Assembly (NCBI RefSeq): GCF_031456495.1
Contig: NZ_JAVDUW010000001.1
Coordinates: forward strand, 1,674,001 to 1,738,000
Source: Pedococcus sp031456495
GTDB lineage: Bacteria; Actinomycetota; Actinomycetes; Actinomycetales; Dermatophilaceae
Length of the DNA: 64,000 nt
Direction of reading: 5' to 3'
The notes below the pieces were generated by a model. That model saw only the letters and a program-made list of their open reading frames with translations. It had not been told where the DNA came from and searched no databases. Below are positions 26,134 through 33,575 of this stretch, in pieces (positions within the stretch are counted from its first letter, which is position 1; every line of letters starts with the position of its first letter). The translations under genes and the position numbers were made by a program.

Positions 26134-26187
26134 CCAGGCTCGGGCGCTGACCCGGCTCGGGCGCTGGCCCGCCTCGGGCGATGACCG
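26120..26187 (+). repeat. Four 17-base tandem repeats spanning the selA stop
   Basis: Units at 26120-26136, 26137-26153, 26154-26170 and 26171-26187 share GGCTCGGGCGCTGACC. The first unit contains the final selA codons and its TGA; the second unit repeats TGA, while the third has TGG instead. It looks like local duplication of the gene end into the intergenic space. Confidence 0.85.
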
Positions 26188-26190
26188 GCG

Positions 26191-27762
26191 TCAGGCCGTG
26201 ATGGTCCCGCCCTCGAAGGTGCAGGTCAGCCGTCCGTCCCCGGTGGCCACGGTGTCGGTGACGGGGTAGCCGTAGCGACCCGTCGCACCCCCGGCAGCCT
26301 TCCACTGGGTCAGCACCGCGCCGTACACCCGGCGGGCGGCCCCGGAGCCGAGCGCCCACAGCTCGCCGCCCTGGAACACCTGGTGGCTGCCGCGCGCGTC
26401 GCTCGCGGCACCGGCGACCGGGTAGACGAGCACGCCGTTCTGCCGGCCGGCGGCGGCCCAGCCCACGTCCATGACCCCGAGCACCACCTGCGTGGCCGTC
26501 GAGGCGGAGTCGGTGATGCTGCCGCCCTGGAACGTCTGCAGCCACCCGGCGTCGCGCAGGTTGAAGGTGCACGGGCCCGTCGGGTAGCCAAGGACACCGT
26601 CCTGGCGCCCGAGCTGGGCCCACCGGGTGTAGCGGATGTTGTGGACGACCTGGGTCGTCGTCGACGCCGAGTCGGTGATCGCGCCGCCCTGGAACGTCTG
26701 CAGCCACCCTCCGTTGCGCAGGTTGAACGCGACGGGCGCGGTCGGGTACCCGAGCAGGCCGGTCTCGCGGCCCTCCGCCTTCCACTTGGTCCAGCGGATG
26801 TCGTAGACGACCTGGGTGGTGGTGGAGGCGGAGTCGGTCACCGCGCCGTTGACGAAGATCTGGATCCAGCCGCTGTCCTTGAGGCCGGTGATCTGGTCCG
26901 AGGCGGGGTACCCCAGGGCGCCGCGTGCGCCGCCCATCGCCTGCCACTTGGCGTCGATCCACGACGGGACGGCGCGGGTGCCGTTCGTGGAGTTGGTGAC
27001 GACCTTGCCGCCCTGGTACTGGACGTAGGTGCCGCGGCCGTCGCCGACCGAGCGGATCGGACCGGTCGAGGCCTTGAGGAACGAGCCCTGGGCGCCGAGG
27101 TTCCGGTACTTCTGCTCGATGACGCCCCATTGCGGCAGCAGCGGCGAGCTGTGCTCGGACGTGCGGTTGTCGCTGAGGGAGGTGGTGGTACAGGCGGCCC
27201 ACTTGTAGGGGGCGACGCAGCTCACGACGCGGCAGTGGACCCCGCCGGAGCACTTCACCTGGGTGTTGCACTGGCCGTAACGGAAGGCGTTGCAGCACAC
27301 GCGGCGCTGGTCGCAGGTGGCCGTCGAGCCGGTGCCGCACGAGCAGGACCAGCACCTGCTGTCGCAGATGCCGTCGGTGCACCCGGTGCTGCACTTGGAG
27401 CAGGAGGCGTTGCAGTCGACGATGTACCGGTAGCCGCCGCCGCACCACGAGGAGTCGGCCGCCTTCCACCACCCCGCGGCGAAGCTGCCGGGCGGGCAGG
27501 TGTTGACCCCCTTGTTCACCGTGGCGCAGAAGACGGTCCAGCCGCTCGACGCGGTGTTGCCCGGTCCGCAGATGGTGGCGTATGCCGCGACGGGCCGCAG
27601 CGCGTACTCCCTGGGCTTGGTGGCCAGGGCGGTGGCGGCCACGGTCGCCCCGAGCAGGACGCCCCGGCGCGAGACGGGGCGCAGCCGCTGGGCCAGCCGG
27701 GTCACGACGCCGGCCATGCCGCCCGGGCCCGCTCCGGTGGTGAGGTCGTCGAGGGTGCTCAC
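26191..27762 (-). CDS. Tat-exported MauA-like cysteine-rich domain with six LGFP repeats
   Basis: A 523-residue exported protein. A twin-arginine signal (SRRGVLLGATVAATALA, RR at 32-33) precedes a domain with 20 cysteines between residues 65 and 191. Its pattern TCPPGSFAAGWW, then WCGGGYRYIVDCNASC, parallels the CPPG-x-W-x-C-x-Y-x-DC-C core of the methylamine dehydrogenase light chain (MauA). Residues ~215-523 are six repeats of the LGFP type, each W-x-GG-x-G-x-LGYP followed by FQGGxIT; LGFP repeats are associated with cell-envelope anchoring. GTG 27762 overlaps the preceding gene's stop (GTGA), so it is the last gene of the cluster 30338-26191. No catalytic role can be assigned; the MauB partner is absent. 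Whether a tryptophylquinone forms is unknown. Confidence 0.85.
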   Translation of the reverse strand: MSTLDDLTTGAGPGGMAGVVTRLAQRLRPVSRRGVLLGATVAATALATKPREYALRPVAAYATICGPGNTASSGWTVFCATVNKGVNTCPPGSFAAGWWKAADSSWCGGGYRYIVDCNASCSKCSTGCTDGICDSRCWSCSCGTGSTATCDQRRVCCNAFRYGQCNTQVKCSGGVHCRVVSCVAPYKWAACTTTSLSDNRTSEHSSPLLPQWGVIEQKYRNLGAQGSFLKASTGPIRSVGDGRGTYVQYQGGKVVTNSTNGTRAVPSWIDAKWQAMGGARGALGYPASDQITGLKDSGWIQIFVNGAVTDSASTTTQVVYDIRWTKWKAEGRETGLLGYPTAPVAFNLRNGGWLQTFQGGAITDSASTTTQVVHNIRYTRWAQLGRQDGVLGYPTGPCTFNLRDAGWLQTFQGGSITDSASTATQVVLGVMDVGWAAAGRQNGVLVYPVAGAASDARGSHQVFQGGELWALGSGAARRVYGAVLTQWKAAGGATGRYGYPVTDTVATGDGRLTCTFEGGTITA

Positions 27763-28274
27763 GGGCGGCCTCCCTGCCGCAGAAGGGTCTCGCGGTCGGT
27801 GATGTGCAGGGTGGAGACGAGCAGGGCCGCGCGCCGCACGGTCGCCATCCGGCGCGCGTGGCTGCCGATGACGGTGAAGAGGCAGAAGCCGCGACCGCCG
27901 GAGCTGAAGAAGTGCTGCGAGGCACTCATCCCCGGCAGCGGCCGCTGCATCCGGTTCGGCGCGAACTGCGACGGCGCCAGCCGGGGCAGACCCTGCTTCT
28001 CGAACAGGCCCTGGTCGGCGACCTCCGTGCCGTAGTCGACCAGCGCGACGAACACGTCGTCCGGGCCGAGCAGGTCGACGACCCCGGTGCCGAAGTCCTC
28101 GCGCACGGCAGGCAGCGGTCGGGTGCACGCGTGCAGCACCGGGCGGGTGACGTCCTGCTCGGCGTCCGGGGCGAGACGGGCCCCCGGTGCGGGCGGCTCG
28201 GCGCCCGGCTGGCGGGTCACCTCGACGTGCCACCCCCGAGGCGCATCGGCGCGCAGGCCGTAGCGGTCAGCCAT
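27759..28274 (-). CDS. Conserved cluster protein of unknown function
   Basis: A 171-residue soluble-looking protein without signal or membrane helix. Recognisable pieces include YGLRADAPRGWHVEVTRQ, DFGTGVVDLLGPDDVFVALV, YGTEVADQGLF, and SSGGRGFCLFTVIGSHARR. The middle resembles a cytoplasmic alpha/beta protein; I cannot assign it to a family. It sits between the membrane gene (three-base gap upstream) and the MauA-like/LGFP gene (four-base overlap downstream), so it is almost certainly part of the same transcript. A chaperone or quality-control role for the Tat substrate would fit its location, but that is only inference. Confidence 0.7.
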   Translation of the reverse strand: MADRYGLRADAPRGWHVEVTRQPGAEPPAPGARLAPDAEQDVTRPVLHACTRPLPAVREDFGTGVVDLLGPDDVFVALVDYGTEVADQGLFEKQGLPRLAPSQFAPNRMQRPLPGMSASQHFFSSGGRGFCLFTVIGSHARRMATVRRAALLVSTLHITDRETLLRQGGRP

Positions 28275-28277
28275 CCC

Positions 28278-28877
28278 TCACCCACTCCCGATCGAGGTGG
28301 CCAGCAGCACCGCCGCCGCACCGCCCAGAGCCACTGTAGCCACGATGTGTGCCGGTTTTGCCCATCGTTCGACCCTTTGGAAGACCCGGTGCAGGGCCTC
28401 GCGGTCGTGCACCCGGGCCAGGAGCAGCGACGGCATCGCCCGGACCAGGCCGAAGACGCCGCCGACGAGCAGCCCCACGCGCACGTCGCCGGACAGAGCC
28501 GCCAGCAGCACCACGGCATACGTCGTCGCGCTCGTGATGATCGTGACCAGGCCGAACCCGAGCTGCGCGCCGAACCCCAGCCCCATCACCCAGCCGCGGT
28601 ACTCGTCGAGCCACGCGACGTCGACCTGGCGGCGCCACGACGGGATCGCCGCGGCTCCGCGCAGGTCGAGGACGAGCCCCACCAGCAGCAGGACGCCGAC
28701 GAGGCCCAGGGCCCAGGCGGAGGACCGGGCGGCGACGGGCACGAGCGCGCCGAGCAGCGAGGCGAGGGCGCCGAGGGCCAGGCCGCCGGCCAGCGATCCG
28801 ACGAGGTATGCCGTGGTGGTCAGCCACCAGCGGGAGTTGCGGGCCCGCTCCCCGAGCGGGCTGATGCTCGAGAGCAT
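28278..28877 (-). CDS. Polytopic membrane protein, possibly MauF/CcdA-like
   Basis: A 199-residue protein with five or six hydrophobic helices: ~22-46, ~52-72, ~95-130 (GWVMGLGFGAQLGFGLVTII), ~137-160 and ~175-196. The phrase GxGAQLGFGLVTIITSATTY recalls the second half of CcdA/DsbD-type electron carriers, and MauF is a CcdA-like member of the mau operon. However, no conserved CcdA cysteine pair is visible, so any electron-transfer role is doubtful; it may be a structural homologue. It is separated from the gene downstream by three bases. Confidence 0.7.
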   Translation of the reverse strand: MLSSISPLGERARNSRWWLTTTAYLVGSLAGGLALGALASLLGALVPVAARSSAWALGLVGVLLLVGLVLDLRGAAAIPSWRRQVDVAWLDEYRGWVMGLGFGAQLGFGLVTIITSATTYAVVLLAALSGDVRVGLLVGGVFGLVRAMPSLLLARVHDREALHRVFQRVERWAKPAHIVATVALGGAAAVLLATSIGSG

Positions 28878-28886
28878 CGACTCACC

Positions 28887-28967
28887 TCAAGGGGACCAGG
28901 TCGCCCGGACGGCGGCGACGACCGCCATGGGGACCCCGAGGACGAGGGAGAGGGCCGTCGCGTCCAT
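28887..28967 (-). CDS. Possible 26-residue hydrophobic peptide
   Basis: ATG 28967 opens eight bases after the MauD-like stop and encodes a single hydrophobic helix, MDATALSLVLGVPMAVVAAV, followed by RATWSP. It fills the only gap in an otherwise tightly packed operon, which favours translation, but the size gives little statistical support. Confidence 0.35.
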   Translation of the reverse strand: MDATALSLVLGVPMAVVAAVRATWSP

Positions 28968-28974
28968 GCCCGGG

Positions 28975-29805
28975 TCAGGAGTCGCGGCCGGCGCGCCCCG
29001 GCTCGGGGTCCGGGGGCACGAACAGGCTGGGGTGGCCGGGCGTGATGCCGGAGGCCCGCAGCTCGGCGTCGATCCGCGTCAGGCTGTCGCGGCCACCGTC
29101 GTCGGCCGCCGGGACGGAGCCCGCACCGGAACCGACCGCGCCGGGACCCGAGCGGCCGGCGGCCACCCGCGCCTCGTCGGCGTCGGCCACGCCCTGCGCC
29201 ATGAGGTCGCGGACCTGGGCCCAGGTCGTGGCCGACCCCTCGCCGGTGACGGTGCCGGCCTCGACGTAGACGAAGTACGGCGAGCCGGGGATGTCGTAGT
29301 CGGTCCAGGCCCGGCTCGACTGCACGACGTCGAGCCGGCCGGCGAGGGCCTTCAGCGCGCTCGGCGACTCCTCCTCCGGCCCCTTGGCGACGACCACGAG
29401 ACGGCCGTTGCCGGGCACGTCGACCTCGTGCTGGAACTCCTCCCAGAACGTCTGGCACACGCTGCAGCCGCTGGTGAGGAACGCGAGCAGGGTGCGGCTG
29501 CCCGCGGCCGTGACGTCGTGCCGTCGCTCGGTGCGGTCCAGCGCCGTGCCGACCACGTCGTGCCCCCGGGCGGAGTCGTGCCGGGTGGCGGGGACGACCC
29601 CGCTCTCGAGCTCGACCGGCACCGGACCGGGAGCGCCGCCGCTGGTGGCGCGGGTGACGCCGGTACCCGCCTCCCTCTCGAGCTCGAGCCCGGCACCCAG
29701 CTCGTGCAGCGCCCGGAGGATGAGCGCGTGGCTGCGCAGCAGGCCCAGCACCAGCAGGCCGAGCAGGACGATGGCGACGCCTTCGGCGACGACGGCGGCG
29801 AGCAT
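28975..29805 (-). CDS. MauD-like membrane-anchored thioredoxin-fold protein
   Basis: MauD helps form the disulfides of the methylamine dehydrogenase light chain. This 276-residue protein has an N-terminal membrane anchor (MLAAVVAEGVAIVLLGLLVL), the MauD-typical arginine/histidine stretch after it, and a thioredoxin-like domain with the CxxC site SGCSVCQTFW (Cys 114 and 117) and SSRAWTDYDIPGSPYFVYVE containing the cis-Pro. The C-terminal ~60 residues are Gly/Ala/Pro-rich and end DPEPGRAGRDS. ATG 29805 lies five bases after the MauE-like stop. It faces the outside of the membrane, so it is well placed to oxidise the 20-cysteine Tat substrate encoded downstream. Confidence 0.82.
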   Translation of the reverse strand: MLAAVVAEGVAIVLLGLLVLGLLRSHALILRALHELGAGLELEREAGTGVTRATSGGAPGPVPVELESGVVPATRHDSARGHDVVGTALDRTERRHDVTAAGSRTLLAFLTSGCSVCQTFWEEFQHEVDVPGNGRLVVVAKGPEEESPSALKALAGRLDVVQSSRAWTDYDIPGSPYFVYVEAGTVTGEGSATTWAQVRDLMAQGVADADEARVAAGRSGPGAVGSGAGSVPAADDGGRDSLTRIDAELRASGITPGHPSLFVPPDPEPGRAGRDS

Positions 29806-29810
29806 GCGGA

Positions 29811-30338
29811 TCAGCCCTTCGTGGTGCTGCGGACGGCGGCGGGGGTGGTCGCGGGGAGCACGGCCATCACCTGCCAGGCCAGGAAGGCGACGACGACAGC
29901 GAGGCCGGCCGTCGCGAGGGTGGACCCGTCCACCGCGCGCCACGCCCCGGTCGGGGGCGACACGGCGACGAGGAGGGCGACGAGGCACGCCGCGCCGGTG
30001 AGCGCCGCGTGGGTACGCGTCGCCGGGGTGTCGGGCTTGCCGAAGCATCCGCACGAGCCCAGGACGCCCCCGCGGGCCAGGACCCGCACGATGAACGCGG
30101 TGAAGAGCAGGTATGCCGCGGCCACGAGGCCGGCGGCATACCGACCGGGCGCGACCACGGCCCAGACGCCGACGAGCACCTCACCGACGGCGAAGGCCCG
30201 CACGAGCTGCCGGTGGACGGGGAGCCCAGCCGTGCGCAGGGCGCGGACCAGCGGGAGCGGGTCGAGCACCTTGGGGACGCCGGCCACGGCGAGCAGCCCC
30301 GCCGCGGCGAGGAACGGACCGGCCACGACGTCCCACAT
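29811..30338 (-). CDS. MauE/DoxX-family redox-associated membrane protein
   Basis: The 175-residue protein has four hydrophobic helices and the MauE hallmark GSCGCFGKPDTPATRTH at a helix boundary, whose cysteines are thought to relay electrons to or from MauD. The N-terminal helix reads FLAAAGLLAVAGVPKVLDP, typical of the DoxX/MauE group. ATG 30338 is preferred because the protein then begins at MWDVVAGPF. It is the first gene of the cluster that ends at 26191. Two GTATGCCG motifs (30111 and reverse 30134) lie inside it, 24 bases apart. Confidence 0.85.
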   Translation of the reverse strand: MWDVVAGPFLAAAGLLAVAGVPKVLDPLPLVRALRTAGLPVHRQLVRAFAVGEVLVGVWAVVAPGRYAAGLVAAAYLLFTAFIVRVLARGGVLGSCGCFGKPDTPATRTHAALTGAACLVALLVAVSPPTGAWRAVDGSTLATAGLAVVVAFLAWQVMAVLPATTPAAVRSTTKG

Positions 30339-30355
30339 GCCGCCCCACGCTACGT

Positions 30356-30423
30356 CACAGCGGGGGCCGCGGGACGAAACCGGGACGGGCGTCCCGTGAT
30401 GTCGTCCTGCGACCCCCGCTGTG
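30356..30423 (-). terminator. Long hairpin upstream of the Mau-like cluster
   Basis: CACAGCGGGGGCCGC (30356-30370) pairs with GCGACCCCCGCTGTG (30409-30423) at 14 of 15 positions. The loop contains a second hairpin, GGGACG-GGC-GTCCC. It lies between the 30454 gene's stop and mauE, so it likely ends transcription of the former. It lacks a U-run; a regulatory leader role cannot be excluded. Confidence 0.6.
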
Positions 30424-30453
30424 GGTGGTCGGGGTGGCCCTGGGGGCCGGGGG

Positions 30454-31296
30454 TCAGGCCGAGGTACCGTCGCCCTTCGCCTCGTCGGCGGCGTCCTTGG
30501 CGCTCTCGGCGGCACCCTGGGCCGCGCCCTTGGTGCGGTTGGCGGTCTCGGTCGCCTCGTCCTTGGCGCTGGAGGCGGCGTCGGACGCCTTGTCCTTGAC
30601 CTCGGACGCCTTGTCCTTCACCGCGCTCGCCGCGGAGGAGGCCTTGTCCTTGGCGGCGTCCGCCAAGCTGGAGACCTTCTCGGAGGCCGAGGTGCCGACC
30701 GAGGAGCTGCGACCGGTGGTGGGCGCGGTGTACGGGTCGTCGAGCGGGGTCGCCCACGGGTCCTCGCGCGGAGCGGACTTGCGGAACGCCGCGAAGGCGG
30801 CGGCCGCGGCGGCGATGACGCCGAGGGCGATCAGCAGCTTGCCCTTGCGGCGGCGGGGCTTTGCGACCGCGTCGCCCTTGAGCACGGAGTACGCGGCGGA
30901 GGAGCGGTCGGCGGCGTCGCCCGCGGCGTCACGCGCCGACTCCTTGGCGGCGGCGGAGGCAGCGGCGACGGCCGCGATGGCCTCGGCCACCTTGGGCAGG
31001 AGCGAGTCGACGATCGTGTCGCGGGCGCTGTCCACCTTGGGGGCCAGGCCCTCGACCGCACCCTGGAGCTTCGGCGCCGCGACCTCGATCCCGTGGTCGA
31101 CCTTGGGCTTGGCCCAGTCGCGGGCGGCCTCCACGTGGGGACCCGCCCAGTCCTTCGCCGAGACCGCAGCCTCGCGCGCCGCCTCGGCGGCGGGGACCAC
31201 GCGCTCCTTGAGGGCGCCGGCGTAGTCCGCTGCGTCGTGGGCCGTCTGCTGGACGGCCTCGGTGGCCTTCTCAGTCGTGGTCTTGGTGCGGAACAC
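30454..31296 (-). CDS. Amphipathic repeat protein with one membrane helix (apolipoprotein-like)
   Basis: The 280-residue protein is dominated by Ala/Lys/Asp/Glu 11-mer-like amphipathic helices in two blocks (residues ~1-135 and ~205-280, with repeats such as DKASEVKDKASDAASSAKDE) separated by a basic-flanked membrane helix (RRRKGKLLIALGVIAAAAAA, ~147-167). This resembles apolipoprotein/LEA-like proteins found in actinobacteria, which can stabilise membranes or desiccated cells. No enzymatic motif. Low sequence complexity makes family assignment unreliable. It stands alone on the minus strand, with its start near the divergent ppiA gene; the 156-base gap holds only promoters I cannot define. 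Confidence 0.75.
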   Translation of the reverse strand: MFRTKTTTEKATEAVQQTAHDAADYAGALKERVVPAAEAAREAAVSAKDWAGPHVEAARDWAKPKVDHGIEVAAPKLQGAVEGLAPKVDSARDTIVDSLLPKVAEAIAAVAAASAAAKESARDAAGDAADRSSAAYSVLKGDAVAKPRRRKGKLLIALGVIAAAAAAFAAFRKSAPREDPWATPLDDPYTAPTTGRSSSVGTSASEKVSSLADAAKDKASSAASAVKDKASEVKDKASDAASSAKDEATETANRTKGAAQGAAESAKDAADEAKGDGTSA

Positions 31297-31462
31297 CGTG
31301 CCTCCTGTGGGCTGTCGCGGACATCGTCTTCATGTCCATCCTGCCGTGTTTCGGCTGGTCGGCAAGCCCGCCCCCGGTGCGGGACCGGGTGGTGGACGCC
31401 CTCGCACAGGCGTGGACGGCCTCGGTCGGCCGTGCGTGGCGGGGCGTGACAGGATGACCGCC

Positions 31463-31981
31463 ATGGACGTCACCCTCAAGACCAACCACGGCGACATCAA
31501 GGTCACCCTGTTCCCCGACCACGCGCCGAAGACGGTGCGGAACTTCGTCGGCCTGGCCAAGGGCGAGCAGGAGTACCGCGACGACGCCGGCCGCTCCAAC
31601 CCGACCCCGTTCTACGACGGCCTGGTCTTCCACCGCATCATCCCCGGCTTCATGATCCAGGGCGGCTGCCCGCTCGGTCAGGGCTTCGGCGGTCCGGGGT
31701 ACACCTTCGACGACGAGATCAGCCCCGACAAGGACTTCACCAAGCCCTACATGCTCGCCATGGCCAACGCCGGCAAGCGCATGGGCAAGGGCACCAACGG
31801 GTCGCAGTTCTTCATCACCGTCGGCCCGACCACCTGGCTGCAGGGCAAGCACACCATCTTCGGCGAGGTCGCCGACGGCCCGAGCCGTGAGGTCGTCGAC
31901 AAGATCGCGAACGTGCGCACCGGTGCGAACGACAAGCCGGTCGAGGACGTTGTCATCGAACAGGTCGTCGTCAACGACTGA
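31463..31981 (+). CDS. ppiA: Peptidyl-prolyl cis-trans isomerase, cyclophilin type
   Basis: Cyclophilins accelerate proline isomerisation during folding. The 172-residue cytoplasmic protein shows FYDGLVFHRIIPGFMIQGG, the active-site Arg, then GTNGSQFFITVGPTTWLQGKH and GEVADG, the complete cyclophilin core. ATG 31463 and ATG 31454 are both possible starts; 31463 is chosen because AGG lies nine bases upstream, and 31454 would add only three residues. It is located between the origin genes and crgA as in Mycobacterium and Streptomyces. The rhomboid gene follows after 69 bases on the same strand. Confidence 0.95.
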   Translation: MDVTLKTNHGDIKVTLFPDHAPKTVRNFVGLAKGEQEYRDDAGRSNPTPFYDGLVFHRIIPGFMIQGGCPLGQGFGGPGYTFDDEISPDKDFTKPYMLAMANAGKRMGKGTNGSQFFITVGPTTWLQGKHTIFGEVADGPSREVVDKIANVRTGANDKPVEDVVIEQVVVND

Positions 31982-32050
31982 GCCGACCCGTCCGGTCCAG
32001 GTGTCCCCGACCCAGAGCCGGCCGGCGCGCCCCGACCCGGAAGGTCCCGC

Positions 32051-32968
32051 ATGACCGAGCCACCGACCCCCGGCGCCTCCTCTCAGCAGGAGGCGCCGCC
32101 GGTCTGTCCGCGCCACCCCGACCGCGTGTCGTACGTGCGCTGCCAGCGCTGCCAGCGCCCGGTGTGCCCGGAGTGCCAGCGCCCGGCCGCGGTCGGGGTG
32201 CAGTGCGTCGACTGCGTCCGCGAGCAGGCGCGCACCGTCCGGTCGGCCCGGACCGTCCTCGGTGGCCGCCCCAACGCGGCGCCGGTCGTGTCGTACGCGA
32301 TCGTCGGCCTCTGCGTGCTCGTCTACGTCCTCCAGCTGGCCGTCCCCGGGCTGACCCGCGACATCGCGTTCGTGCCGGCGCTCGGGCGCACGGAGCCCTG
32401 GCGGTTCCTCACCTCCGCCTTCGCCCACAGCCCGAGCCAGATCACCCACATCCTGTTCAACATGCTCGCCCTGTGGGTGGTGGGCGCCCAGTACCTCGAG
32501 CGGCTGCTCGGTGGGGTCCGGTATGCCGCGGTGTACCTCGTGTCCGCCATCGGCGGGGGCGTCTGCTACCTGCTGCTGAGCACCCCGCCGCAGGTCGTCG
32601 GGGGCCAGCTGGTCGGCGGGACCAACTGGTTCACCGCCGCCGTCGGCGCGTCCGGTGCGGTCTTCGGCCTCTTCGGCGCGCTCGTGGTGGTCAACCGCAA
32701 GCTCGGCCTGTCCAACGGCGGGATCTGGGCCACCATCGGCATCAACGCCGTGATCGGGTTCGTCGTCCCGGGCATCGCCTGGCAGGCGCACCTCGGCGGC
32801 CTGCTGACCGGCGCCGCCTGTGCGGCCGTGCTCGTGGGGCTCAACGGCCGTGAGAGCCGTCGCTACCAGTGGCCCGCGCTCGCCGGCGTCCTCGCGCTGC
32901 TGGTCGTCCTGGCCGTGGCCAAGTACGCCCTCACCTCCGACCCCACCCAGGTCTTCCTCGGCGGCTGA
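32051..32968 (+). CDS. Rhomboid-family intramembrane serine protease with N-terminal zinc-ribbon
   Basis: The 305-residue protein has a B-box-like N-terminal metal-binding segment, CPRHPDRVSYVRCQRCQRPV then CPECQ and CVDC, giving eight or so Cys/His ligands, followed by six membrane helices. The catalytic serine is in VGASGAVFGLFG (Ser201) and the histidine in IAWQAHLGGL (His247); HxxxN motif reads HILFNMLALWVVG. Rhomboids cleave transmembrane substrates; the substrate here is unknown. The ppiA-rhomboid-crgA order is common in actinobacteria. Confidence 0.93.
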   Translation: MTEPPTPGASSQQEAPPVCPRHPDRVSYVRCQRCQRPVCPECQRPAAVGVQCVDCVREQARTVRSARTVLGGRPNAAPVVSYAIVGLCVLVYVLQLAVPGLTRDIAFVPALGRTEPWRFLTSAFAHSPSQITHILFNMLALWVVGAQYLERLLGGVRYAAVYLVSAIGGGVCYLLLSTPPQVVGGQLVGGTNWFTAAVGASGAVFGLFGALVVVNRKLGLSNGGIWATIGINAVIGFVVPGIAWQAHLGGLLTGAACAAVLVGLNGRESRRYQWPALAGVLALLVVLAVAKYALTSDPTQVFLGG

Positions 32969-33261
32969 CCGGCACGCCGCGGCGCCGCACCCGGGTGCGG
33001 CCGCGGCGGCATACCCGCTCGTCTGTGCACACAGGTCTGTCCGTGTGCGCACTGAGCGGATCCGAGCGCAGTGGTGCGGAGGTCTGTGCGCGGACCTGCG
33101 TGTGGGTCGCGGCATGTGCCCCGCTTGGGAACCTTCGTCCTCGGCCGCGTGGTGGAGCGGCGGCTCCTACCGAGGACGTATTACACGCCTGTCATTCTGT
33201 CCCCAGCTGTGAACAACCCTGTGGACAACTGCCGGTCTGTGGACAACCGGAGGACGGGGCC
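32969..33261. promoter_or_regulatory. Non-coding gap with three DnaA boxes
   Basis: No gene is seen in these 293 bases. TGTGAACAA (33208-33216), TGTGGACAA (33220-33228) and TGTGGACAA (33238-33246) lie head-to-tail with starts 12 and 18 bases apart; the last two are perfect DnaA boxes and the first has one change. They lie about 26 kb from oriC, beyond the 3' end of crgA. A CGGCATAC motif is at 33007. The clustering is too tight for chance and suggests DnaA titration or a regulatory site. Confidence 0.85.
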
Positions 33262-33510
33262 TCAGCGCCAGCGCGTGGTCATCCCGAAGCCGACGAGCAT
33301 GAGGCCGAAGCCGATGCCGAGGTTCCAGCGGCCGAGCGACTCGACCGGGAAGCGCTGGGAGGTGATGTAGAAGACGACGATCCACAGCAGACCGACGACC
33401 ATGAGGGTGAGCATCACGGGGACGAACCACGCCGGGTTGCCGACCTTCGGCTTCGCGGGCTTGCTGGGCGGGGTGTAGGCGCGCTTCTCGCGGCCCTTGG
33501 ACTCCGGCAC
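33262..33510 (-). CDS. crgA: Cell division protein CrgA
   Basis: CrgA is a small membrane protein that helps localise division proteins such as FtsI and FtsZ in actinobacteria. The 82-residue sequence begins VPESKGREKRAYTPPSKPAK and has two helices: NPAWFVPVMLTLMVVGLLWIVVFYI and LGIGFGLMLVGFGM, the CrgA pattern. GTG 33510 is chosen for the AAGGAG seven bases upstream; a longer upstream frame is not needed. It diverges from DUF881. Confidence 0.93.
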   Translation of the reverse strand: MPESKGREKRAYTPPSKPAKPKVGNPAWFVPVMLTLMVVGLLWIVVFYITSQRFPVESLGRWNLGIGFGLMLVGFGMTTRWR

Positions 33511-33563
33511 GGGTTCACTCCTTGCGAGTTCGAGCGGCGTTCGGGCCGCCGTGACGTGTGGCA

Positions 33564-33569
33564 TAGCGT
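33564..33569 (+). promoter_or_regulatory. -10 element for leaderless DUF881 transcript
   Basis: TAGCGT ends six bases before the ATG of the DUF881 gene; no Shine-Dalgarno is visible. This suggests a transcript starting at or next to the start codon. Confidence 0.5.
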
Positions 33570-33575
33570 AGTGCC

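Noticed and set aside
28278..28877. CcdA assignment for the membrane protein
   Set aside because: No conserved cysteine pair in the helices, so only a tentative MauF/CcdA-like label is given.
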